A stretch of DNA of 64,000 nucleotides, taken from assembly GCA_030490835.1 (NCBI GenBank), contig CM059971.1, positions 248,001 through 312,000 of the forward strand, written 5' to 3'. A program made the position numbers and the translations under genes. This document shows, piece after piece, positions 1-10,279 of this stretch (within the stretch, counting starts at the first letter, position 1; the number at the start of each line of letters is the position of its first letter). The notes below the pieces were generated by a model. It was not told the DNA's origin, did not search any database, and was given only the letters and a program-made list of their open reading frames with translations. This stretch comes from Annona cherimola (lineage: Eukaryota; Streptophyta; Magnoliopsida; Magnoliales; Annonaceae).

Positions 1-127
1 CACCTTAGTCGATAAGTCAAAATCAATAAGTCGATCTAGCCACTTCATCTATTTTATTGACACATCATACAGCCAAAAATTCAACGGTTAAAAATTCATT
101 CAACCTATTTAAGTCGGGCTATTACAC
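1..127. other. AT-rich sequence, no feature seen
   Basis: Lies left of the NLR fragment. No coding similarity or repeat structure recognised. The breakpoint with the NLR homology is close to position 128. Confidence 0.5.
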
Positions 128-487
128 CTTGTTTCATCCATTCCACCTCAGAAGCTACTTCCCGGCATGCTGCCACCTTGTTCAAGATGAAAAGGTACCT
201 CTTTAGCTGACCCCATCATCCTTCTGCCTCCCTCGCCTCCTTCATCATTCTCAGGAAGAATATGTCGATGACATCCTCAGCGTGGTATGCCAGATCTCTC
301 ACCTCATGCGTCCAGTTCTTCGTCACCTCACTTTCTTCCTCCTCCATACCGTCTGCATCTTTTAAGAAGCACCCCATCCTCCGGAATTCAGTCTCCACCC
401 ACTCTATCTGTGCCCTCGCAGGTCCTCACTAAGCTCCTCACGGAGCTTACCCACAAGGAATGAAACAGCTGAGGTAGCAACTGCCAT
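128..487 (-). pseudogene. NLR coiled-coil (Rx-N) domain fragment
   Basis: Reads leftward from an ATG at 485-487 (same MAVATS start context as the intact NLR at 50568) and corresponds to roughly the first 120 residues of that protein. It includes the segment from FRRMGCFLKDADG through the EDVID motif (HAEDVIDIFFLR) and the start of the following helix. Relative to the intact gene about 18-20 bases are missing near 420, which shifts the frame between the first 30 codons and the rest. Homology stops near 128, so NB-ARC and LRR are absent. It is a decapitated NLR copy and cannot make a receptor. Confidence 0.88.
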
Positions 488-775
488 TTTTACCACTCGT
501 GCTCAAATTTTCCCTCCTCTCTGGCACCACCCCAAGATTCCCCTCTGCATTGTATTTGATACTTGTATAGAGACTCGCATAGCCACTTTCAGAGGCCGGA
601 CCACAGCAGCAGCTACTCACTTGTCCTATTCCCACTCTCTCAACACCAAAAATCCCACTGCCACCGCTTCTTCTTCTTCTTTTCCCTCTTTTCAATCTAC
701 CGACACCTAAGATGCTACTCCCACTCACCTTTTTTTCTCTTATATATTTAGCAATTGCAATCAAAATCCTGCCAA
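488..775 (-). promoter_or_regulatory. Orphan NLR promoter / 5' leader copy
   Basis: Continuous with the coiled-coil fragment and closely similar to 50569-50850 upstream of the intact NLR. It shares the TATA-like box followed on the plus strand by agcaattgcaatcaaaatcc (here about 740-765). Promoter function is inferred from position and conservation only. Confidence 0.6.
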
Positions 776-1459
776 ATGAAGCCTCCAAAGAAGTTGTTAT
801 AATATTCAAGTGGCTTGAATAGAATAAAAAAAAAGGATAAGAATGTAATGTTAATTGGATTGGAAAATGAGATTAGAACGTATGATATAAATTCTAAATA
901 GAAAAATAATATTTGAAACGTAAAAAGGTTGTATTTGAGAATCAGAGATTATTAGAGATTGACAAAGTAATCTTCGAATTGTAAAATCGTATTTCATTCA
1001 AGACTTTTGAATATTTTGGAACAATATAAATTTTATATTATAAAATTTTACAACTATTTTTCTAGATATCTTTTATATTAATGCGTGAATCCTGATTCGT
1101 GCATTCTACTCATTTTTCAATTACGTGTTTACGGAAGAGGAAAAAAATACAAAAGTTTACGATGCCTTTTTGCTACTTCTTATCCTCTTTTTTATTTAAT
1201 TTTTACATCTTTATATATATAAATGTAATATTTTTGCTTATCTTTTTTTTTTTTCAAGTGGAGACATTTCCTTTAAAAACTTTCTTAATCAATCCAGTGG
1301 CCTATTTGTTTGATTTGATCCCTGGTGGACCATTTCGGGAAAATTTTCTTTCTGTCCAGACTTGAGTGTTGACACATGACTCTGGCCTCTTGTAGATTTT
1401 AAATGCTTCCTCTCCGTACGAACTAGGAGTAGCGGGAAATAGACGTAAAAAGGGATCAT
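776..1459. other. AT-rich stretch without a supported gene
   Basis: Low-complexity A/T-rich DNA. An 88-codon open frame (1099-1365) consists mainly of Phe, Ile and Leu codons from T runs and has no recognisable domain. No splice-supported gene seen. Confidence 0.5.
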
Positions 1460-1555
1460 CTAACCGTGCACTCGGGTGCACTTCGTTTCGCTGCATACAG
1501 GTGTAAAAACTAAGTTTTATTTTTTTGTGCAACTGTTAATCTAGGTGTATTTAAA
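1460..1555. mobile_element. Half copy of Mutator-like MITE
   Basis: The segment from gcactcgggtgcac to ctaggtgtatttaaa matches the left arm of the fold-back family seen at 3790-4130, 12500-12909 and 36290-36374. The right arm is replaced by a different MITE starting near 1556. Confidence 0.4.
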
Positions 1556-1987
1556 GTTTTATTATATTTTAATGTATTTTGGGCCCATTTTTTGGGCAAC
1601 TGCACCGTCATTCCGGTGTAGTTGTGCTACACCGGAACAACCCAGCGGTACATTTGCCCAAAAATGGGTCTCACACATATTAAAATACAATGAAACTTTA
1701 TACAATCATTTATTCATTTATAAATTTTATAGCAAATGATTTATATGTTGAAAAAATCACTTTACAGTTGTTATTTATATTAAACTATTTTATTACATTG
1801 AATTTATACCATTTTCAGATGGGGTCCATACACATATCCGATTGTGATGAAAATTGGTATGATAATAAAATACATGATTCTAAATACAATGGGTGGAGTA
1901 GATTATAGTTCAATTATCATGTGGGGCTCATTTTAGTGGTGCTGCACAGGAATTTCCGGTGCAGCGCCACTGCGCCTGATTATTCCT
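1556..1987. mobile_element. Fold-back MITE (ccggtgcagc family), TA-flanked
   Basis: Shares the long-arm sequence of the 20464-20829 element: terminal tracts around ccggtgtagttgtgctacaccgg and ccggtgcagcgcc, and inner arms around tccgattgtgatgaaaattg. The left side carries an extra terminal segment (1590-1635), so one copy may be inserted into another. A (TA)n tract follows directly. Non-coding. Confidence 0.55.
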
Positions 1988-2005
1988 TATATATATATAT
2001 ATATT

Positions 2006-2328
2006 CTAAAATGGAAAAAGGAAGCTCAAGACTAGTAATAAACTATAAATCTTTAAATAAAGCCTTAAAATGGATTAGGTATCCAATCCCAAATAAAAAG
2101 GATATTTTACAAAGGATAATAACCGCAACAATCTTTTTAAAATTTGATATGAAATCAGGATTTTGACAAATCCAAATTGAAGAAAATGATAAGTATAAAA
2201 CAACATTCACAGTCTCATTTGGACAATATGAATAGAATGTAATGTCATTTGAACTTAAAAATGCACCATCAAAATTGTAAAAAATTATGAATGACATACT
2301 GAACCCTTATACTGAATTCTCAATAGTA
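2006..2328 (+). pseudogene. Endogenous caulimovirid reverse-transcriptase fragment
   Basis: One frame starting near 2010 reads as the fingers/palm part of a Caulimoviridae reverse transcriptase: a basic stretch leading to VINYKSLNK, then YPIPNKKDILQRI, then the KFDMKSGF block. The homology ends immediately before the catalytic aspartates, where a TA repeat takes over. In-frame stops at 2164, 2233 and 2278 show it is dead. Only about 105 codons are present. No movement, coat or protease part is seen. (TA)n tracts bound it on both sides, a setting known for florendovirus-type integrations. The genus assignment is inference; the caulimovirid RT identity is fairly secure. Confidence 0.8.
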
Positions 2329-2412
2329 TATATATATATATATTTTATATATATATATGTATATGATGTACGAAATAACAGAACAACATTTCTGATATAT
2401 ATATATATAGGA
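2329..2412. repeat. (TA)n microsatellite
   Basis: Interrupted TA runs at 2329-2362 and 2397-2410, directly abutting the pararetroviral fragment. The frames through it (YIYIY) are artefacts. Confidence 0.9.
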
Positions 2413-2720
2413 TGGAAAATATTCAGGTGCAATGTGTGCTGGCCTGAATACAGTTGCCTTACTGATTCCATTCCCATGTAATAATTTGCAAGGTCTTTTT
2501 CTATTGTTGCTGGCGTGTGCACGCTTGCAGAAACCATGGATATATAAGACGCTCATTACTGTTTTTTATTGGTGACGCTCATTACTATTAAATTAATCAT
2601 TTATTATCATCATAAGATACATTTCATTTGCTCTTAACGCGGATGAACTATACGCCAGAAGCATGAGATTGAATGGGACTTAGTGCTACCATGTCCGTGA
2701 CTTTTTTTTTCGAGTACTAA
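2413..2720. repeat. Dispersed NLR 5'-flank relic
   Basis: Contains gttgctggcgtgtgcacgct and a tract ending agcatgagattgaatgg. Both recur at about 10290-10380 and 10795-10870, and the second recurs at about 25665-25710 and 51150-51200, upstream of the intact NLR. Non-coding as it stands. Confidence 0.5.
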
Positions 2721-2799
2721 TCAAAATTTTTCATTATTAGTTTGGTTGTTGTACCTGTTTTGTTTTCTTAGTGTTCTATTTTATCATCATAACCTTGAC

Positions 2800-3420
2800 A
2801 AATGAAGGCAGCAGGTCTACAATGGCTGGCTAGTATACATGGACCGATAGTAGTTGATGGAGAATCAAAGAAAGCTACAGTAACTTCAAATAATTCACAC
2901 CAGTTGGTAATCTCTTCTCCCCCTTAATGTTCATCTATAAATAACGGATCCTTCATAAGGGCGGGATACACAAGAAGCTTGGTAAACTCCAAAGCTAGGG
3001 CTGGATTGCTCTTCAAGAGTACTCTTCAAGCAATTCTTGAGGTAAAATAAATTTTCTTAATTGTAGTTATTACTTTGTACTTTGTAATTGTATTGCTTTG
3101 TTAAAATAGTTCTCTTTTTCTAACGCTTCGAAGTTCTTAAGGTGTGTAATTTTTAGAATATAATTAGAAAATCTTGAGTTACGGTCAGCTGCAATTTAGT
3201 TGTGCTTTTGTTCCTTGCTCGAATTTATCTTTAATTTTCTTTCTTTCAATTCTTTCTCCCTATTTTCGTCTCTTCTTTCTCTAATTTCCCATTTTATACA
3301 TATCTAAATTTAGTGCAAGCACTCAAAAATACACACATAGACTGAAAGTTTTATTTAAAAAAAGCAAAAAATAAAAAAAATAGTTTTTTTTGGGGCAAGC
3401 TAACAATTGCTAATCCTATC
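2800..3420. repeat. Dispersed repeat, copy also at 29860-30330
   Basis: The stretch from tacaatggctggctagtatacatgg through gggatacacaagaagcttgg to the CT-rich tail is repeated at 29862-30330. Its last part (3140-3410) recurs again at 6205-6465. No coding support. Confidence 0.65.
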
Positions 3421-3454
3421 TTTTTATGGCCCAGTTGAGTGAAAATCCTTCGAA

Positions 3455-3789
3455 TGAGAAAACGGTTACCAGCTGAATGTATCTTTCTTCATGCATGTGA
3501 TGTCATCGAATCTAATAAATGCTATGACAGAAATATTTCAAAAAAGTAATAATAATCAATAAGTGAATAAATAAATAAATGCTATGATAGGAGAGGCACC
3601 TGATATGAGTTGTTGAACCAACTATATGTGTTTGTTTGGTGGTTTATGGCCCTTAATTATATTTGCGATCTCTGATTCAGATGTGCCGTGGACAAGATAA
3701 ATATGAAACCTTTTCAATTTCTCAGGATATGATAAGATCTATTTTCAGGGTTGAAATTCGGAGTGGTATTAACATGCCTTGTAAGAGAT
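3455..3789. repeat. Copy of CREG 3'-flanking sequence
   Basis: Starts with the block ggttaccagctgaatgtatc and runs through tgatgtcatcgaatctaat. The same sequence follows the CREG-like last exon at 17125 and 35750. The exon itself is missing here, so only the downstream flank of this cassette remains. Confidence 0.75.
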
Positions 3790-4130
3790 GAACTGTGTCA
3801 ATGTATCTGGTTGCAAAACTCCATTTTTTACATTTTTTTGAAAATTTTTCATACAATTGTTAAACTAGGTATATTTAACATGTGTATCAATTTTTATCAT
3901 ATTTGAAAATTTTTAAATTTTTTAGGATTTTTAAAAATCAATGACATTTTTAGTACTAAAAATGTCACTGGTTTTTAAAAATCTAAAACAATCCTAAAAT
4001 GATAAAGTGATACACATGTTAAATACATTTAGATTAACAATTCCATGAAAAAATTTTCACAAAAATAAAAAAAATAGTTTTGTACCTGGATGCAATGAAA
4101 TTCAATGCAACCAGGTGCATTGAATTAGTT
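3790..4130. mobile_element. Mutator-like fold-back MITE
   Basis: The two halves are inverted copies (tgtgtatcaatttttatcat versus the reverse complement near 4010). Ends carry tatctggttgca and tgcaaccaggtgcattgaa. Related copies lie at 36290-36374/42032-42310, 25380-25590, 12500-12909 and 52768-53149. Short and non-coding. Confidence 0.7.
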
Positions 4131-4351
4131 CACTTGTAGTGAACTAAAAGAGAGGTATGTAATTCGTGGTGGCAATCGCATGAGAAATAAGGCACACAGG
4201 CCAGTTCTCTTTATCAGCCTATCTAGCCTGGGGGCTTGCAGCAAGGACAAGTATCAACTTAGAATTTGCCCTTATGAGATTCGAAAGGAAAAATTTTTGA
4301 GGGAATGGCGAAGCCATGACAACTATTCTTCAAAAGCTAAACACTAATTTC
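4131..4351. repeat. Duplicated cassette segment
   Basis: The stretch with tgagaaataaggcac through aagctaaacactaattt is repeated at 17330-17515 and 42330-42485, in the same position between MITE and hAT-like repeat. No coding support. Confidence 0.7.
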
Positions 4352-5022
4352 AGGGTGTAACTTGGGTAGGGTATTGATGGATAACAATCGACCTGACCCT
4401 AATTTGAGTAAGGTATAGTACAAAATAATACCCGTGAGTATGGGTAAGATAAAAATTACTACACACTCCCTTAAATAAGTATGGATAGGATAGATATGTT
4501 TAGTATCCAGAACCAACCCATATGAATATAATGATATAAATATATATAGTATGTATCGTGTTTTGTTGGTGATGTCTTGTGTATACACCCATTTTAACAA
4601 ATTTGAATGCAAATGAATCTTGTGTCTAGTGGAGTTGTGGATTGCGATGTAAGAAACCAATTGAGTTTTATAAATAACGTTGTGAATTGTGATTAATATA
4701 TTAATAGTTTTAATGATTAAGTCGTGACAATCTATGCTTTATATCTTTTATATGACAAAGTAAAATACAACATATGTACTCGTGAATTTGAAATGTGAAT
4801 GAGTATTGATTTATATTTTTTAAGATAACATAAAAATATTTTTTAAAAATTATTATATTTGAATATTAAAAAAATTAATTTTGAACAAAAACTGAAATTG
4901 ACCTTATGGGTAATAGGTAGGGTAGGATAGAGTACATTAAGGACCGAACTGACAAATGGATAAAATAGGATAGGGCCTTTTGCAAATAGTGTACGAGTAG
5001 AGTTCGGGTAGGGTAGACCATT
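4352..5022 (+). mobile_element. hAT-like non-autonomous element (gggtgtaacttgggta family)
   Basis: Starts agggtgtaacttgggtaggg and contains the subterminal gggtag/ccgaac-type repeats typical of plant hAT MITEs. The right end is missing here but present in the copy at 17514-18232. Other copies: 12085-12468 (partial), 42486-43215 and, inverted, 32692-33452. Confidence 0.6.
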
Positions 5023-5170
5023 ATCCGTCAATTTCATAGTTCTCCTTTTTCCCCTTTCTTTCCTTTTAAATGTATGTCGGTTAATATCATAAAAAATGTA
5101 TGTCCATTGATAAAAAGGTAAGTGATTCAAAAATGTTATAATTAGGAATGCCAACAAAAGCTTGAAACAA

Positions 5171-5391
5171 CCACTAGGGGCTTGCCCTGATGGTAGCGTG
5201 GTGACATATCTGCACCAAGGTCTCCTGTTTGGGTCTCCTCTTATGTTGGAGAGAATTTGAGAATATTTACAGATTTCTCTTAATCAAGGGGTATTTAATG
5301 ATTCCCTCCATCGTGTGAGGGTTGTAAATATGCCTGATTGTAATATTAGTTGTCGTGATATATAAATACTAGTAAAAAATAAAATAAAATA
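5171..5391 (+). mobile_element. tRNA-derived SINE with 15-bp target-site duplication
   Basis: Flanked by perfect 15-bp repeats aaaagcttgaaacaa (5156-5170 and 5392-5406) and ending in an A-rich taaaataaaataaaa tail. The head has an A-box-like stretch (cttgccctgatggtagcg). The B box (gttcgagtctcc) is degraded here but preserved in the relative near 18947. Non-coding, RNA polymerase III type by structure. Confidence 0.82.
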
Positions 5392-5406
5392 AAAAGCTTG
5401 AAACAA

Positions 5407-5588
5407 GAAGGAAGATCGATGGAGCTGTTATCGGTATGGCCCAATTTTACGTGATGCGAGAATGGAAATCACATGGCAGCAAAGTATTGGGCAAAACAAG
5501 AGATTCTGGAGTCACTGCAAATGGAGGCTGCAAAATAGGGGATTCTAGAGTCACTACAAATGGAGGATGCAGCTGTATTTGGGATTGA
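5407..5588. other. Short anonymous stretch between SINE and RNase H relic
   Basis: Contains two near-identical segments (gattctggagtcactgcaaatggagg and gattctagagtcactacaaatggagg, about 5502 and 5541), a small local duplication. No gene. Confidence 0.5.
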
Positions 5589-5709
5589 AATGGTTGGAAG
5601 AAATTGGAATGGATAATGTAATATTGGAGAGCGACTCGATGGCGTTGATCAATATGCTGGCTATTGACAAGATGGTTGAAGGCTTGAAGGTACTAAGGAG
5701 AGAATAATA
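5589..5709 (+). pseudogene. RNase H-like (RVT_3) domain scrap
   Basis: One frame reads GLKWLEEIGMDNVILESDSM followed by ALINML, the central strand-helix-strand of the RNase H-like domain found at the end of plant LINE ORF2 and in free-standing plant copies. The acidic ESDS box is present. Two stops follow at about 5707. No start or other domain attached. Probably a LINE-derived relic. Confidence 0.5.
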
Positions 5710-5759
5710 AATGAGATAAAGATGAGCAATTGAAATTCGAAAAGGTTACCCTACGCACC

Positions 5760-6200
5760 CGGATGCAAATTCTATCTTTATTTGTTTTTTTTTTAATTTT
5801 TAAATATGCATATAAAGTTTGACTAATATTGCCTCCATATTCCTAAATTTATCAAAATCGCAAATATACCCATAAGATTTGCAAAAAAACTGCAAGTATG
5901 TCCCTTCTTTTAGGACGTCATTTGATCTTTCCGAAAAATGACAAAAAAATTCCTTTAAACCAAATGATACACTTGCAATGTTTCTAAATATTTTAAGCAT
6001 ATTTTCTATTTCATTGTTTTGTATATTTTACATAATATTATTATGTTAGATTTTTTTCAAATATGTTTACAACATTTACAAAAATTACAAGCATGTATTG
6101 GCTTAAAGGGCTTTATTGTTATTTTACAAAACAACCAAAAAGTGTCCTAAAAGAAGAGATACACTCGTAACTTTATATAAACCTTATGAGTATGATGTAC
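5760..6200. repeat. Dispersed AT-rich repeat, copy at 19085-19525
   Basis: Shares cccataagatttgcaaaaaa, tgatacacttgcaa and the block around aaagaagagatacactcgtaa with 19085-19525 in the same order. No coding support. Confidence 0.65.
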
Positions 6201-6470
6201 AACCACGGGTGTGTAATTTTCAAAATATAATTAGAAAATCTTCAGTTATGGTTAGCTGCAATTTAGTTGTGCTTTTGTTCCTTTTTGGAATTTATCTTTC
6301 ATTTTCTTTCTTTCAATTCTTCCTTCCTATTTTCGTCTCTTCTTTCTCTAATTTCCCATTTTATACATATCTAAATTTAGTGCAAGCACTCACAAATACA
6401 CACATAGACTAACGGTTTTATAAAAAAAGAAAGTTTTTCAGAGCAAGCTAACAATTGCTAATCTCATAAA
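6201..6470. repeat. Copy of the 3140-3410 repeat
   Basis: Shares gcaatttagttgtgcttttg, the CT-rich tail and tagtgcaagcactca. The 98-codon frame inside is low-complexity Phe/Leu/Ser and is not supported. Confidence 0.65.
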
Positions 6471-6965
6471 AAAAATGCTAACAACATCATGGCTTTGTTA
6501 ATATTTAACAATTTTTCATTCAATCGATATGAGATTTTGCAGCCACGCTGCCATGTCCGTGACTTTTTTTTGGAGTATAATCTGATTATTGCTTCCCTCA
6601 AAATAATTTTTCATTATTGCTTTGGTTGTTGTACCTGTTTTGTTTTATTAGTGTTATATTTTGCAAACTCAGAAATTCATGGGCAGTTTTCTATAAAATT
6701 ACCGTCAAGTCAAAATTAGTTCTTGATCGTTTAGTTTTGACTGACAAACAAGCCCAAGTCTGAATTTAATATAAATTAGCCCAATACCTTTCTTTTTGTA
6801 AATCTATCGAATGAGAGAGAGAGCAAGCAAGCCAGACCTGACACATTTTCACATATAGATTGGTAATGCAAAATACGAATCTTGATGCGTAGTGAATTGA
6901 CGGATTCAAACTTCTCTTGATCTGATAATGAGCGGTTTTCTTTTCACCTTCCAATCCTTCATCAA
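6471..6965. other. AT-rich spacer before the NLR pseudogene
   Basis: No supported gene. Contains a tract (6760-6810) resembling 41655-41700. Confidence 0.4.
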
Positions 6966-7053
6966 CAAGACTACGGAGAAAGAAATAATGAATTTTGCAA
7001 CATAAGAAAAAAAAAATGAAGAAAATAATAAAGGAAAGAAGTTACTTGTATCA

Positions 7054-9293
7054 GCTCAAAGAGTCCAGGAGAAGGCGGCTAACTTCCCAAATCCATGAAG
7101 CTGCCACGTCCATTTTGAAATTGCAATTCTTCTTCTTCAGGTGTCTCACTCCTTCTGGCACTATGGTCATTCTATTACAGAAATAGATATTTAGGTGGAA
7201 AAGCTTGGGGGTTGCCTCCCCCTCGAATGTCAACTTGTTCAAATGCTCCAACTTCTCCAGATGCAAGTATTCGAGAGCAGGAAACCCTTCTCCACTAGGC
7301 CAAGTCATGTGGGTGTCCTTGTACGATTTTTCCATCAATCTCAAAATGCGTAGCTTGTTCACCTTGCCTAACGTCCCCACATCCTTTTCTTCTATCGAGA
7401 TGCCTATTTGGCTTGGAAACTCTTCGATTTCTGCTTTCTGCGGATCTAACACCCTCAGCAATTTGTACTCACCAAATACCGACTTGAGCAGCTGCTTTCC
7501 CACTTTATTCTTCCCCTTTTCCGGTAGATAAGCACCGACTGAAGGCCTCTGCTGCCGCCTGAAATTGAAATATCCTCTTCCTGATCATCTTTGCTTGCGC
7601 CGCCACTACTGCTACTGCCGCCGCCATGGATTGCTAAACGTCGAGCTTTAGTGGAGAGTCTACTTTCAATAGCTGTGGAAATCTGAGGATGATGTTGGAC
7701 TTGCAGGAAGTTACTTGTGTTTGCTTTCGAAAGGGCAACATGGTCTGGAGACTGAATGTAATGCTCCAGGCCTGACAGTAAGGTATTGTCCGCTTTGGGT
7801 CTCGGTTCGTACGGTTTTGTCCCTCTGGGTTCACACGCATCCCGTCCTTCCCCAAAATGCGCCTCACTAAGATACCTGGCGGCTTTCACTTATAACCTAG
7901 GCTCCCCCCTCATCCTAACCGATGTGGAATATCACATTCACCCCCCCTTGGGGCTCTAGCGTCCCAGCTGGACACATCGGCAGGAGGTCAGGAGTCGGCT
8001 CTGATACCATTTGTAACGCCCCAGGCCTAACAGTAAGGTATTGTCCGTTTTGGGCCTCAGCCCATACAGTTTGGCCCCTCTGGGTTCACGTGCATCCCGT
8101 CCTTCCCCAAAATGCGCCTTACTAAGGTACCTGGCGGCTTTCACTTATAACCCAGGTTCCCCCCTCATCCTAACCAATATGGGATATCATACAGAATGCG
8201 GCAGCTCTTGATTCCTCCTGTGGAAATCGTTTCCACCACCCGAACCAGGCTTCTCTGCACCAGCCCCAGCAAACAATCTCCCCCCAGATCCTCCAAGCTC
8301 TCCTCCCCTTGCTCCTCCAGCAGTCCCTCTGCAGCCCACATGCAGGATACCAGACGTTCTCTTCTCCCCCTCAGTCAACAGATAGCTGATGCTTTTGCTT
8401 GCGTGCTCCCACGCCGAAACCTCCTCCTTTCCGGCCAACACCCCTCCAATGGAAACGATCGCAAGGGGCACGCCCTTGCATTTTTTCACGATTTCTCGTC
8501 CCAGAGGCTCCAGTTTCTTACAGCGGGACTTGTCCATCCGTTCCATATTTGTTTTCTTCACGAACAGTTTCCAACCGTCTTCTTCGCTACTCGCACTTGC
8601 CGTCGCGTAACGGCCGACGTCTGCGTAACGGGTAGCGAGGATGATTCTGCTACTATTCTTAGAATCGGGAGCAACTTCGCCAACTCGTCCCAGTCCTTGT
8701 TATCCCACACGTCGTACAACACGATGAGATACCTTGTCTTTTTCAGATTCTCCGTCAACCTCTCCCCCCTGCAATCCTTCCTTCTAAGCCGAACTGAGGA
8801 CCAAGACTCTCGCAAATGGATTCGATGGAGCACTGCCGCGAAACAAACACCCACGCGCGCACGGGGGAGTTTCCCTTGACGCTATCGTCGTTATATAGCT
8901 TATTGGCGAAGGCGGATTTTCCCAGACCAGCCATGCCAACAATACACAAAACCCTCCGCTCCTCCTGATCTGTATCTGCTGTCTTCTTAATCTTCGGCTC
9001 CTGATCCATGCTGTGGCTGATGTTGCGGAGACCAGAGCCTTCGTTCTTCGCTCGGGCCCCTACGGCGTTTAAATGAGATGCTGCTGTAAATACGTTGGTT
9101 CTCTGAAATGGAACGAAGTCTTTGTTTCATCCATTCCACCACGGAAGCCACCTGACGACTTGCTGCCACCTCGTTCAAGATGAAAAAGTACCTCTTCAAC
9201 TGATCCCAGCTTCTTTTAAGAAGCACCCCATCCTCCGGAATTCAGTCTCCACCCATTCCATCTGTGCCCTCGCATGTGTAGCAGAACGATGTC
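7054..9293 (-). pseudogene. CC-NLR pseudogene with deletions and TRIM insertion
   Basis: Leftward copy of the intact NLR. Retained: part of the coiled coil, P-loop GMAGLGKS (about 8915-8940), RNBS-A, kinase 2 (LIVLYDVWD, second Asp replaced by Tyr), GLPL region (GVPLAIVSIGG) and the last LRRs. Losses against the intact gene: N-terminus cut at 9293 by a MITE; about 145 bp including EDVID at 9210; about 55 bp at 8989; about 30 bp near 8584; about 92 bp including RNBS-D near 8343; about 0.6 kb of LRR near 7400. A TRIM at 7757-8193 splits the MHD-equivalent codons. Several frames result, so no functional receptor. The C-terminal end differs from the intact gene. Confidence 0.92.
7757..8193 (-). 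mobile_element. TRIM retrotransposon (minus orientation)
   Basis: Two near-identical LTRs (7757-7940 and 8012-8193, about 183 bp) with TG/CA ends enclose a 71-bp interior. Read on the minus strand, the interior begins with a primer-binding site atggtatcagagcc, complementary to initiator Met tRNA, two bases after the 5' LTR. It ends in a G-rich polypurine tract next to the 3' LTR. That is a complete TRIM layout with no coding capacity. Target duplication is weak: only gaa is shared by the flanks. It belongs to the same family as 32110-32541. Confidence 0.92.
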
Positions 9294-9628
9294 CTTCCGG
9301 TGCAGCCCAACTGTAGCGGGACGGTGGTACGTTTGCCCACAATGGGCTTCAACCTTTATACAATCATTTATTTGTACATAAATTGAAAAAATCATTTTAA
9401 AATTATTATTTATATTAAACTATTGTATTACGTTAAATTTTTATTGTTGCCAGATGGATACATAGACATATCCGATTGGAATGAAAATTGGTATGGTAAT
9501 AGAAAACATGATTCTAAATACAATGAATAGAGCAAATTATAATTTTATAATTACGTGGGACCATTTTGGTGTAACTGCATTGCTATTATGGTGTAGTTGT
9601 GCTGCACCTAAATATTTTGCTATATATA
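9294..9628. mobile_element. Fold-back MITE truncating the NLR pseudogene
   Basis: Begins at ttccggtgcagccc exactly where NLR homology stops and ends near a short TA tract. The arms (tccgattggaatgaaaattgg, caatcatttatttgtaca) match the elements at 1556 and 20464. Confidence 0.6.
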
Positions 9629-9639
9629 TGGAAAATATA

Positions 9640-10036
9640 TCGGGAAATATTCAAATGCAGTTTCACCACGCCACAATTATGGTGCAATTATCTCATAATG
9701 GGCCCTATACAATCATAAAATTATAATCTACTATACTCATTATATTTAAAATTATTTCTTCTATTACCATGTCAATTTTCATTCCAATTGAATATATGTA
9801 TAGATTTCATCTAAAAATGATACAAATTCAATATAATAAAATAGTTTAATGTAAATAACAACTTCAAAATTATTTTTTAAATATGTAAATTATTCACTAT
9901 AAAATTTATATATAAATAAATAGTTGTATAAATTATCAATACATTGAAGTAGATGTAGAGCTCATTTCGGGCTAAATGCACCATTAATTATGGTGCAGCT
10001 TCACTGCACATGAAAGATTCTTATATATATATATAT
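9640..10036. mobile_element. Second fold-back MITE, tandem to the first
   Basis: Ends atggtgcaattatctcataatgggc and ggctaaatgcaccattaatt, with inverted inner arms (accatgtcaattttcattcc) and a terminal (TA)n. Right-end fragments of the same element lie at about 15550-15640 and 45595-45680. Confidence 0.6.
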
Positions 10037-10279
10037 GCTCAGTTTCTATGTAACCAAGCGGGAGCATATAGCCTCTTCAAAATGTAAGGATCTTTGATGA
10101 AAAATTTAATCCATTCATCGTATTTAACATAATTTATTTATCTAGAGGATGAAGTTTCATCTCAATCAAGTATGTTTACGTGCCACATTCATTAGAAAAT
10201 ATATATATTCATATGTAAATTCTGAAAAATGCTAAAATATTAATTTTAAAGTAGTATTTTCGAATGCTAAAAACAGTAA

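Noticed and set aside
8196..8879. 227-codon plus-strand frame
   Set aside because: Antisense shadow of the NLR pseudogene (the complementary strand carries P-loop and GLPL motifs). No family match.
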